In this document: in pieces, positions 1-6,514 of the stretch
How the letters are laid out: every line of letters starts with the position of its first letter
Numbering within the stretch: position 1 is the stretch's first letter
Assembly: GCA_014523515.1 (NCBI GenBank)
Contig: JAATVJ010000086.1
Coordinates: forward strand, 1 to 12,518
DNA: 12,518 bases
Reading direction: 5' to 3'
Origin: Nitrososphaerales archaeon TH1177
GTDB lineage: Archaea > Thermoproteota > Nitrososphaeria > Nitrososphaerales > Nitrososphaeraceae
Made by a program: the position numbers and the translations under genes
Notes under the pieces: generated by a model
Database searches by the model: none
What the model was told of the DNA's origin: nothing
What the model saw: only the letters and a program-made list of their open reading frames with translations

Positions 1-81
1 AGTGAGAGCATTTCCATCAAGTACTTTAATAATTTCTTGTTTCTCCTCATCATCTATCCAAGGTCTATTAATAGGAATCAA
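1..81 (-). CDS. DegT/DnrJ/EryC1/StrS-type PLP aminotransferase, N-terminal fragment
   Basis: Only the first 27 codons lie in the window; the gene runs off the left edge. Read from TTG at 81, the protein begins MIPINRPWIDDEEKQEI and continues IKVLDGNALT. The pattern I-P-x-x-R-P-x-I-x-x-E-E followed by a helix and a G-x-L-T turn is the usual start of DegT/DnrJ/EryC1/StrS aminotransferases, PLP enzymes that aminate keto-sugars for surface polysaccharide or nucleotide-sugar synthesis. TTG is chosen because the frame upstream has no ATG or GTG before an in-frame TAA. A TATA-like tract on the minus strand (around 105-118) would place the transcript start just before it. The PLP lysine lies outside the window, so family membership rests on the N-terminal pattern only, and the substrate cannot be told. 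Confidence 0.7.
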   Translation of the reverse strand, partial: MIPINRPWIDDEEKQEIIKVLDGNALT

Positions 82-123
82 TTTTACTATTTTATGTGAT
101 TAAGAATATTAAATAAGTGTTTT

Positions 124-150
124 TGGTAAAATCTATAATTTTATTTACCA
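124..150. repeat. Short inverted repeat upstream of the aminotransferase gene
   Basis: TGGTAAA at 124-130 and TTTACCA at 144-150 are perfect 7-base inverted arms around a 13-base A+T spacer. They lie about 45-70 bases upstream of the minus-strand aminotransferase start, so an operator or an RNA hairpin is possible. A second small palindrome, TGTAT-CGTT-ATACA, follows at 157-170. In sequence this A+T-rich, arms of this length can arise by chance. The rest of the 82-415 interval shows no coding potential that I can support. Confidence 0.3.
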
Positions 151-379
151 TTGTTATGTATCGTTATACACATTAAATTGCATTTAATAAAAATTTGGAA
201 GATTAGACCATTTTTATAATAATAAATTATAATATTACAATACATTAATAAAACTAATGAATTTTAATAAAGGTTTTCTATAAAAAACATTGTATTAGTA
301 TATTATAATCCAATTAAAATGCTTTACAAATTGGTTAACTTAATAGTTATATAGGTATATGAGTATATTTTGAATTATT

Positions 380-390
380 AAAATATAATA
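380..390 (+). promoter_or_regulatory. Putative TATA box for the tRNA-Ser gene
   Basis: The tract AAAATATAATA is centred about 31 bases before the first tRNA base (416). This is the expected archaeal TATA-to-start distance, allowing a few bases of 5' leader for RNase P to remove. The surroundings are A+T-rich, so the match is supported by position more than by composition. Confidence 0.45.
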
Positions 391-434
391 GTAGGCTATT
401 CAACTTATCTTTTGTGCAGATGTGGCAGAGTGGT

Positions 435-452
435 CTTCTATCCAGAACACAA
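435..452 (+). other. Predicted 18-nt non-canonical intron in the tRNA D-loop
   Basis: TTCT (436-439) pairs with AGAA (444-447) around an ATCC loop, and GTG (430-432) pairs with CAC (448-450). Between the helices lie a 3-base bulge (433-435) on the 5' side and unpaired AAT (451-453) on the 3' side, a relaxed bulge-helix-bulge. Cutting after the second base of each bulge removes 435-452 and restores GGTTAA, the common Ser D-loop. The archaeal tRNA splicing endonuclease EndA is the expected processing enzyme. A shift by one base cannot be excluded. Confidence 0.75.
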
Positions 453-470
453 TAATGCGTCGGCCTTGAG

Positions 471-491
471 CAATCTTCAAGGTTAAGAGCA
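471..491 (+). other. Predicted 21-nt intron at tRNA position 37/38
   Basis: The anticodon loop holds 21 extra bases. Cutting after G470 (position 37) and after A491 leaves C-T-TGA-G-A as a normal 7-base loop. The intron can fold as AATC/GGTT (472-475 with 481-484), with CTT (465-467) pairing to GAG (487-489) including one G-U pair, so AGC (469-471) and CAA (490-492) are 3-base bulges. This is the canonical site for archaeal tRNA introns, though the central helix is weak. Confidence 0.75.
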
Positions 492-587
492 AGCCGATTC
501 GCCTTCGGGCGATCAGGAGTTCGAATCTCCTCATCTGCGCTTATATGTCAAAAGAATTACTAATTAATTCTAGAATTAGAGATGAAA

Positions 588-595
588 TTTATTAG
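588..595 (+). promoter_or_regulatory. Putative TATA box for the sugar dehydrogenase gene
   Basis: TTTATTAG lies about 31 bases upstream of the ATG at 622, predicting a transcript that starts within a few bases of the start codon. No ribosome binding site is seen before the ATG, in keeping with a near-leaderless message. Weak evidence in an A+T-rich region. Confidence 0.35.
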
Positions 596-621
596 ACTTT
601 AACAATTAAATTCGCATTAAA

Positions 622-1734
622 ATGCATAAAAGATTAGTAGTGGTAGTAGCTATATTAGTCGTTACTAGTGCAATAGTTACTATTTTTATATCTCCTTTAG
701 ATACTACTGTTCCTATCCCAGAGCCTTCATTCTTGAATAATACAACAAATCCAAATAAAGGTATTGAGATAATTGCAGAAAATCTATCAACACCTTGGGC
801 ATTAGATATTGCAAAAGATAATAGAATATTTTTTACTGAACGTGATGGAAAGATCAGGGTAATTGATGCAAAAGGAATCCTTATTGATGAACCAGTAGCT
901 TATATTAGAGTTGCCCAAAATGGGGGTTTAGGATTATTAGGAATTACTCTTCATCCTAATTTTACAGAAAATCATTTAATGTACATTTATCATAGTTACT
1001 TGAAAGATAATAAAATTTATAATAAAGTTTTACTTTTGAAAGAAAAAGATAATAAAATTATTGAATCTAATATAATAATTGATTCTATTCCGGGGTCACT
1101 ATATAACAATGGAGGAAGAATAAACTTTGGACCTGATAAAAAGCTATATATTGCCACTGGTGATGCTTCTGATCCTCATTTAGCACAAAATCATTCTTCA
1201 CTTGCAGGTAAAATATTAAGAGTAAATTCAGATGGATCTATTCCTTCAGATAACCCATTTAAAGACTCTCCTATTTATTCATATGGACACAGAAACGTTC
1301 AGGGAATTGCATGGCATCCCGAAACAAAACAAATGTATTCATCGGAACATGGTTCATCAGGATTTGATGAAATTAATTTAATCATTTCAGGAAAGAATTA
1401 TGGGTGGCCAATGGAAGAATGTAAAGGAACAAATACTTCTGAAAAAGCTATTGTTTGTTTTAATCCTGCAGTTGCCCCTTCTGGTATAACGTTTGCTTCA
1501 TCAGATAAACTAGGCTATAAAAATGATCTAATTGTAACAACTCTTAAAGGTTCTCATCTAAGACAAATAGATATCGAATCAGGAGAACAAAATAATATAT
1601 TAGTAGGTTATGGTCGACTCAGAGATATTGTTGAATCTAATGATGGTACATTATATGTGCTAACTAGCAATACAGACGGAAGAGGAATTATCCAAGCTAA
1701 CGATGATAAAATTTTAAAAATACTTAAACCATAA
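622..1734 (+). CDS. Membrane-anchored PQQ-type sugar (glucose/sorbosone) dehydrogenase homologue
   Basis: This 370-residue protein matches the soluble aldose dehydrogenase/GSDH beta-propeller family, which oxidises sugars to lactones with PQQ and calcium outside the membrane. Residues 4-24 form one hydrophobic segment after MHKR, a signal anchor with no lipobox Cys, so the propeller should face the exterior. Family landmarks in order are TPWALDI (57-63), TERDGKI (72-78), GLLGITLHPNF (104-114), NNGGRINFGPD (162-172), YIATGD (176-181), SLAGKILRVN (193-202), YGHRN (221-225) and GKNYGWP (257-263). The position that is His in most relatives (HNGGR, the catalytic base) is Asn162 here, encoded AAC. 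It may therefore be inactive as a dehydrogenase or work differently. No PQQ synthesis genes are visible. The class II HMG-CoA reductase gene follows after six bases and could be co-transcribed. Family assignment is firm; activity is uncertain. Confidence 0.85.
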   Translation: MHKRLVVVVAILVVTSAIVTIFISPLDTTVPIPEPSFLNNTTNPNKGIEIIAENLSTPWALDIAKDNRIFFTERDGKIRVIDAKGILIDEPVAYIRVAQNGGLGLLGITLHPNFTENHLMYIYHSYLKDNKIYNKVLLLKEKDNKIIESNIIIDSIPGSLYNNGGRINFGPDKKLYIATGDASDPHLAQNHSSLAGKILRVNSDGSIPSDNPFKDSPIYSYGHRNVQGIAWHPETKQMYSSEHGSSGFDEINLIISGKNYGWPMEECKGTNTSEKAIVCFNPAVAPSGITFASSDKLGYKNDLIVTTLKGSHLRQIDIESGEQNNILVGYGRLRDIVESNDGTLYVLTSNTDGRGIIQANDDKILKILKP

Positions 1735-1740
1735 CCTTAT

Positions 1741-3090
1741 GTGGACAAAAAAAATAACAGTAAGAAAAATGATGACAAAAACGTCAAAAAATTTTATGAG
1801 TTAGAACATAAAGAACGTTTGGAATTTCTGAAAAAAGAAGCTCACATTACCGATCAAGATTCAAAAATATTTCAAGACTTTCCAAAGAATTTTAAATTTA
1901 ATAAAGTTAATAATATGATTGAAAATGCAATTGGATTTATACCAATTCCATTAGGAATTGCTACTAATTTTGTTATAAATGGAAGAAAATATTTAATTCC
2001 AATGGCTATAGAAGAACCATCTGTTATTGCTGCTGCAAGTAAAGCCGCAAAAATTGCAAGTGTAAAAGGAGGATTTTTAGCTGAAGCAGATAATTCCATC
2101 ATGATCGGGCAAATCCAATTAATTTCAAGAGATAAAAGCAATGATGATAAAGACAAATTTTTTAATAAGGAAGAAAGAGATAGAGTAAAAAAAATAATAT
2201 TAAATAATAAAGAAAAGCTGCTGGAAATAGCAAATTCAAAAAGTAGATCTGTACATGCTATTGATTTACAAGTAAGGGAAATCTCTGATGAAAGTATTAA
2301 TAAAATGGGATATATGATAATAATAGAATTAGTTATAGATACAAAAGATGCAATGGGAGCAAATGTAATTAATACAATGTGTGAATTAATTGCTCCAGAA
2401 TTAGAAAAAATAACTAAATGTACAGTTATTTTAAAAATTTTGTCGAATTATTCAACAAAAAGAATGGCTAGATGTAAAGCTATTTTTCCAAAAGAGATGA
2501 TTGGTGGCTCAAAAGGAATAGAACGAATTTTATATGCATTTGCATTTGCATATTCTGATATATATAGAGCTGTTACACATAACAAAGGTTTAATGAATGG
2601 AATTGATGGAGTGGCTATGGCAACAGGGCAAGACGTTAGAGCTATAGAAGCAGCTGCACATGCATATGCTTCTAAAGATGGAAAATATAGATCTTTGACT
2701 AAATGGTATAAATCAAAAGAAGGAGATTTAGTTGGAGAAATTGAGATTCCATTGGCTATAGGAATAGTAGGCGGAATAACCTCAGTACATCCATATGTAA
2801 AAATATCTTTGAAAATACTGAATATAAAGAAAGCCAAAGAGCTTGCTTTAATAATGGTAGCAGTAGGTCTAGCTCAAAATTTTGCTGCAATTCGTGCTTT
2901 AGCAGACGAAGGAATTCAGAAAGGACATATGAGATTACATGCAAGAAATATAGCCATAACTGCAGGAGCAACAGATGAAGAACAAATCAATATCATTGCA
3001 AGCAAACTTGTGGAAGAAAATAATGTTACTGTAAATAAAGCCAAAGAAATAATCGAATTAATTAATAAAAATGAAATTAGTAATAAGTAG
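1741..3090 (+). CDS. Hydroxymethylglutaryl-CoA reductase, class II type
   Basis: The enzyme interconverts HMG-CoA and mevalonate; in archaea this feeds isoprenoid lipid synthesis in the cytoplasm. The 449 residues align by eye along their length with class II enzymes such as that of Pseudomonas mevalonii. Landmarks are MIENAIGFIPIPLGIATNF (59-77), the EEPS active-site strand (91-94), DAMGANVINTM (203-213), THNKGLMNGID (279-289) with catalytic Lys282, GQD with Asp298, and GHMRLHARN (395-403) with catalytic His396. The last three lie at a constant offset of 15 from the P. mevalonii numbering. Residues 2-17 are a Lys/Asn/Asp-rich extension before the conserved FYELEHKERL start. GTG is the first possible start after the preceding stop. 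Most archaea use class I enzymes; class II types are usually explained by transfer from bacteria. The cofactor (NADH or NADPH) and direction cannot be read from the sequence. A 39-base gap separates it from hisG. Confidence 0.92.
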   Translation: MDKKNNSKKNDDKNVKKFYELEHKERLEFLKKEAHITDQDSKIFQDFPKNFKFNKVNNMIENAIGFIPIPLGIATNFVINGRKYLIPMAIEEPSVIAAASKAAKIASVKGGFLAEADNSIMIGQIQLISRDKSNDDKDKFFNKEERDRVKKIILNNKEKLLEIANSKSRSVHAIDLQVREISDESINKMGYMIIIELVIDTKDAMGANVINTMCELIAPELEKITKCTVILKILSNYSTKRMARCKAIFPKEMIGGSKGIERILYAFAFAYSDIYRAVTHNKGLMNGIDGVAMATGQDVRAIEAAAHAYASKDGKYRSLTKWYKSKEGDLVGEIEIPLAIGIVGGITSVHPYVKISLKILNIKKAKELALIMVAVGLAQNFAAIRALADEGIQKGHMRLHARNIAITAGATDEEQINIIASKLVEENNVTVNKAKEIIELINKNEISNK

Positions 3091-3098
3091 ATATATAT
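3090..3098 (+). promoter_or_regulatory. Putative TATA box of the his operon
   Basis: GATATATAT directly after the HMG-CoA reductase stop is centred about 35 bases before the hisG ATG, so transcription would start near 3120 with a leader of roughly ten bases. A five-T run at 3116-3120 between the two could act as a weak terminator for the upstream pair. Together these suggest that the his operon has its own promoter, although read-through from upstream is possible. Confidence 0.45.
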
Positions 3099-3129
3099 CA
3101 GATAAGAAGAAAAAATTTTTGTTATAGTT

Positions 3130-4110
3130 ATGGCTCATATAGTAAAATTTGCTGTGCCTAAGGGAACCATGGAAGAAGCAACATTTAAGATTCTCGAAGA
3201 AGCATGGCAAAAAGTAAGTGGAAGAGCACGAACTTATAGGATTAAATTAAGTGATCCAGATATAGAAGTTAAGCTTCTGAGGCCACAGGAAATTCCTACG
3301 TATGTACAAGAGGGATTATATGATGTTGGAATTACTGGAAAAGATTGGATTATAGAAGCAAATGCAGATGTAAAAATTTTGCTTGATTTAGAATATGGTA
3401 GAGTTAAACAAGTAATAGCCATACCAGAAAGCTTTCAATTTAATAATTTAGATGAAATGATTATAGAACATGTAAATAATGATAAACCACTAAGAATATC
3501 TGCAGAATATCTTACGACTACAGCAAATTATGTAAAATCCAAACTTGCCTACCAAAAATATTTTGGAAATAGCGATCCTATGATTATTACTCCTTGGCTT
3601 AGGATTGGTGAAAACAAAAAGATTCAAATTTTTCTCTCATTTGGGGCTACAGAAGCCAAGCCACCTGAAGATGTAGATGCTATATGTGATATTACTGAAA
3701 CTGGAACTACTCTAGCTCAGAACAATTTGAAAATTATAGATACAATTATGGAATCTACGTCTGTTCTAATTGCAAATAAAAATTCTCTTAAAGATAATAA
3801 AAAGAGAGAGAAGATAGCAGACATGATTGCATTATTAAGAGGGGTAGTAGAAGCACGTAAAAAGCTGCATATCTTTGTTAATGTTAAAAAAGAAAATTTA
3901 GATAAATTACTTTCTACTTTACCAGCATTAAAGAGACCTACAGTTAGCAATTTAAGCGAAGAAGGATGGTATGGAGTGAATACCATAATAGATAAGAACG
4001 AATTTATAAAAATTGTTCCAATTATGAGAAAATTAGCACAGGGTTTAGTAGTATCAGAACCAAGACAAATATTACCATTAGAAGAAATCAACATAGATAA
4101 AGAAGAATAA
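3130..4110 (+). CDS. hisG: ATP phosphoribosyltransferase, long (HisG-L) form
   Basis: First step of histidine synthesis: ATP and PRPP condense to N1-(5-phosphoribosyl)-ATP. The N-terminus KFAVPKGTMEEATFKIL (6-22) is the catalytic domain start; EGLYDVGITGKDWI (61-74) is the conserved substrate-binding stretch; DITETGTTLAQNNL (187-200) is the PRPP-binding motif of the family. Residues from about 235 to 315 (RGVVEARKKLHIFVNV, then SEEGWYGVNTII) form the C-terminal ACT-like domain of long-form HisG, where histidine binds for feedback inhibition, so no HisZ partner is expected. At 326 residues it is slightly longer than usual because of an acidic tail. The stop at 4108-4110 is followed at once by the hisD TTG, so translation is probably coupled. 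Confidence 0.96.
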   Translation: MAHIVKFAVPKGTMEEATFKILEEAWQKVSGRARTYRIKLSDPDIEVKLLRPQEIPTYVQEGLYDVGITGKDWIIEANADVKILLDLEYGRVKQVIAIPESFQFNNLDEMIIEHVNNDKPLRISAEYLTTTANYVKSKLAYQKYFGNSDPMIITPWLRIGENKKIQIFLSFGATEAKPPEDVDAICDITETGTTLAQNNLKIIDTIMESTSVLIANKNSLKDNKKREKIADMIALLRGVVEARKKLHIFVNVKKENLDKLLSTLPALKRPTVSNLSEEGWYGVNTIIDKNEFIKIVPIMRKLAQGLVVSEPRQILPLEEINIDKEE

Positions 4111-5406
4111 TTGAAGAGAATAACAATTAAAAATGCTAAATTAGATGTAGATAGTATACGTTATAACATATCTAGTAATTTTTCTGAAGATGCAATTAAA
4201 AAAACAGGACAAATTATAGAAAATGTTAGAAAGTATGGCGATGATGCTATAAAAAAATATACTTCTGAATATGATAAAGTAGAACTCGATTCATTTAAGG
4301 TTAATAATGAAGAAGTAGAAGAAGCATACAATTGTATTTCTGATGATCATATTAAAACTATTAAACTTATTAGAGATAGACTGATAAGAAATGAGACTAT
4401 TCTTTTAGAACATCTTAAAGAAATATCATATTTATATCCACAAAGTGAAAACATACAACGCATTATTCAACCTATTTCTAGTGTTGGTTGTTATGTTCCT
4501 GGAGGATCTGCCAGATATCCAAGTACACTAATAATGTGTGTAACACCAGCAAAATTAGCAGGAGTTAAAAGAATAGTAGCAATATCACCAACTAAGACAG
4601 ATGGAAAAATAGACCCCCTTACTTTAGTTTCTGCTGATATTTGTGGAGTTAATGAGATATACAAGGTTGGAGGAGCACAAGGCATTGCAGGATTGGCATT
4701 TGGAACTGACAGTATCAAAAGAGTAGACAAGATTGTAGGTCCAGGTGGAATGTATGTAACAATTGCAAAATTATTAGTTTCGAATGTAGTATCAATAGAT
4801 ATGTTAGCAGGTCCTACTGAATTAGTAATTTATGCAGATGATAAATCTAATGCAAAATATGTTGCTTTAGACTTAATTTCTCAATCAGAACATAGTAAAG
4901 ATACATTGTGTGGACTAGTAACTAATTCACATGAATTTGCAAACAAAGTTGAAGAAGAAATTAATAGCATTTTAGCAAGAAAGATCTCACGTCAGGAAAT
5001 AGTTACAAATAGTCTACATGAAAATGGATTTATTGCCATATCTGAAAATGAAGATTTAGCAATAGAATTTCTTAATGAAATAGCTCCAGAACATTTACAA
5101 ATTATGGCCAAAAATGAATTAAAAATAGTTAAAAAAATTACATCTGCAGGACTTGTTTTAGTTGGAGAAAATACTCCATCTGCTGCGAGTGACTATTGTC
5201 TAGGATCAAATCATGTTCTTCCTACTATGGGATTTGGTAAATCGAGAACATCTTTATCAATATTGGATTTTGTTCGAATTTCAAATATAGTGCAAAGTTC
5301 AAAAAAAGAGATTGAGGAAATTGAACCCTTTGTCAAGATAATAACTGAAGAGGAAGGATTAATTAATCATTATAAAGCTGTTAAAGAAAGAGTAAGAGAC
5401 AGCTGA
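4111..5406 (+). CDS. hisD: Histidinol dehydrogenase
   Basis: The last two oxidations of the pathway, L-histidinol to L-histidine with two NAD and one zinc. The 431 residues show nearly the E. coli spacing of key residues: zinc ligands Gln258 and His261 in SQSEHS, Asp361 in SAASDYCLG, and His420 in LINHYKAV, plus the catalytic pair Glu327-His328 in APEHLQIM. Further signatures are YVPGGSARYPST (128-139), GPGGMYVTIAK (210-220), IDMLAGPTELVIYAD (229-243) and GSNHVLPT (365-372). TTG is the start because an in-frame TAA directly precedes it and no other start lies near the conserved N-terminus. There is no gap to hisG; hisC follows after 31 bases, the longest gap in the operon. Confidence 0.97.
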   Translation: MKRITIKNAKLDVDSIRYNISSNFSEDAIKKTGQIIENVRKYGDDAIKKYTSEYDKVELDSFKVNNEEVEEAYNCISDDHIKTIKLIRDRLIRNETILLEHLKEISYLYPQSENIQRIIQPISSVGCYVPGGSARYPSTLIMCVTPAKLAGVKRIVAISPTKTDGKIDPLTLVSADICGVNEIYKVGGAQGIAGLAFGTDSIKRVDKIVGPGGMYVTIAKLLVSNVVSIDMLAGPTELVIYADDKSNAKYVALDLISQSEHSKDTLCGLVTNSHEFANKVEEEINSILARKISRQEIVTNSLHENGFIAISENEDLAIEFLNEIAPEHLQIMAKNELKIVKKITSAGLVLVGENTPSAASDYCLGSNHVLPTMGFGKSRTSLSILDFVRISNIVQSSKKEIEEIEPFVKIITEEEGLINHYKAVKERVRDS

Positions 5407-5437
5407 AATCAAAAAAACAGAAGATGATTGGTAATAT

Positions 5438-6514
5438 ATGGATAAATGGTTTGAATCAAAATTAATGGAAATAGGAAAACTAAATTGTTATATAAAACCA
5501 GTAAAAAGTAAAGGATTAAAACTTGATGCAAATGAAAATCTTGTTTTAAAAAAAAACTTTATCAAAAAAATAGCAATTAAAGCTATACAAAAAGAGGATT
5601 TAAGAAAATATCCCTTACAACAACTTGATAATTTTTATTTACAACTTTCAAAATACACTAAAATAGATAAAAAAAATCTAGCTATTGGAAATGGCTCAGA
5701 TCAAATAATAGATTTAATCCTATCAGCCTTTGGAAAAGAAAAAAGAGTAACTACCTTTACTCCTACTTTTTCTTATTTTATTGATAGGTGTCAATTATAT
5801 TCTATGAAAATAGACAAAATACCTCTTTTACAAGATAATTCTATTGATAAAAAAAAATTTATTCAAAGTGCAAAAAAATCTGAAATAATATATATTTGTT
5901 CACCAAATAATCCTACAGGCAATCAATTCGATAAGGAATTATTAATAGATATATTTAAAAATCTTGATGATAAGTTAATAATTTTAGATGAAGCATATAT
6001 AGATTTTGCTAACTACTCTTTTTTTTCTGAAACAGTCAAAAGTCAGAATATTATAATATTAAGAACATTATCTAAAGCATTTGGATTAGCAGGAGCAAGA
6101 TTGGGTTATTGTATTGCTAACGAAAATTTTTCATCTATATTTAAGAATATTATACAATATCCTTATGCAATAAATAATATTTCTTTGAATATAGGAAATG
6201 AAATATTAAAGAATTCTAAATATATTGAAAAAACTATTAAAATTATTAAAAAAGAACGTAAAAGAATAGTAGACTATTTAAACAAAACAAATAATGATGA
6301 GCTAAAGGTTTTTCAAACTGATTCCAATTTTATTTTTTTTCAAGTTTCTGACATCAATAAATATGAACGTATTTTAACTCAATTAAAAAAAGATAAGATA
6401 TCAGTTAAAGCAATAGGAATGATAAAAGATAGAGAAGGAGGTCATATCAGGGTAACTATTGGAACAAAAAGGATGAATAATAAATTTCTAAGTTCATTAT
6501 CTAAGGTAACATAA
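5438..6514 (+). CDS. hisC: Histidinol-phosphate aminotransferase
   Basis: A PLP enzyme that transfers the amino group of glutamate to imidazole-acetol phosphate, giving L-histidinol phosphate. The fold-type I aminotransferase markers are in order: LDANEN (29-34), YPLQQLDNF (58-66), GNGSDQIIDL (84-93), SPNNPTGN (155-162) with the PLP-contacting Asn157, ILDEAYIDF (182-190) with Asp184 and Tyr187, LRTLSKAFGLAGARLGY (208-224) with the PLP lysine Lys213 and phosphate-binding Arg221, and HIRVTIGT (336-343) with the carboxylate-binding Arg338. Length 358 is normal for HisC. The TAATG junction makes its stop overlap the next start by one base. It is very Lys/Ile/Asn-rich, like its neighbours. Confidence 0.96.
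   Translation: MDKWFESKLMEIGKLNCYIKPVKSKGLKLDANENLVLKKNFIKKIAIKAIQKEDLRKYPLQQLDNFYLQLSKYTKIDKKNLAIGNGSDQIIDLILSAFGKEKRVTTFTPTFSYFIDRCQLYSMKIDKIPLLQDNSIDKKKFIQSAKKSEIIYICSPNNPTGNQFDKELLIDIFKNLDDKLIILDEAYIDFANYSFFSETVKSQNIIILRTLSKAFGLAGARLGYCIANENFSSIFKNIIQYPYAINNISLNIGNEILKNSKYIEKTIKIIKKERKRIVDYLNKTNNDELKVFQTDSNFIFFQVSDINKYERILTQLKKDKISVKAIGMIKDREGGHIRVTIGTKRMNNKFLSSLSKVT

Larger units (their letters stand above)
416..539 (+). tRNA. tRNA-Ser(UGA) with two predicted introns
   Basis: The acceptor stem GCAGATG (416-422) pairs with CATCTGC (532-538), followed by discriminator G539, the archaeal serine identity base. The T-arm is AGGAG/CTCCT around TTCGAAT (515-531). A class II variable arm, TCGCC-TTCG-GGCGA (499-512), marks a Ser/Leu-type tRNA. 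The anticodon stem TCGGC (460-464) pairs with GCCGA (493-497), but the loop between is 28 rather than 7 bases. The D stem GCA/TGC (425-427/456-458) encloses an overlong loop. Removing 435-452 and 471-491 gives an 85-base mature tRNA with the standard GAGTGGTTAA D-loop and the anticodon loop CTTGAGA, anticodon UGA, which reads UCA serine codons. CCA is not encoded. The identity is secure; exact splice positions are inferred from structure. Confidence 0.93.

Noticed and set aside
446..491. tRNA-Leu instead of tRNA-Ser
   Set aside because: The long variable arm fits both, but discriminator G539 and the UGA anticodon in the restored 7-base loop indicate serine.
2448..2837. Minus-strand 129-codon frame inside the HMG-CoA reductase gene
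   Set aside because: The plus strand is unmistakable class II HMG-CoA reductase here; the antisense frame is a shadow with no family resemblance.
3717..4094. Minus-strand 125-codon frame inside hisG
   Set aside because: It lies wholly within the HisG regulatory domain coding region and shows no motif of its own.
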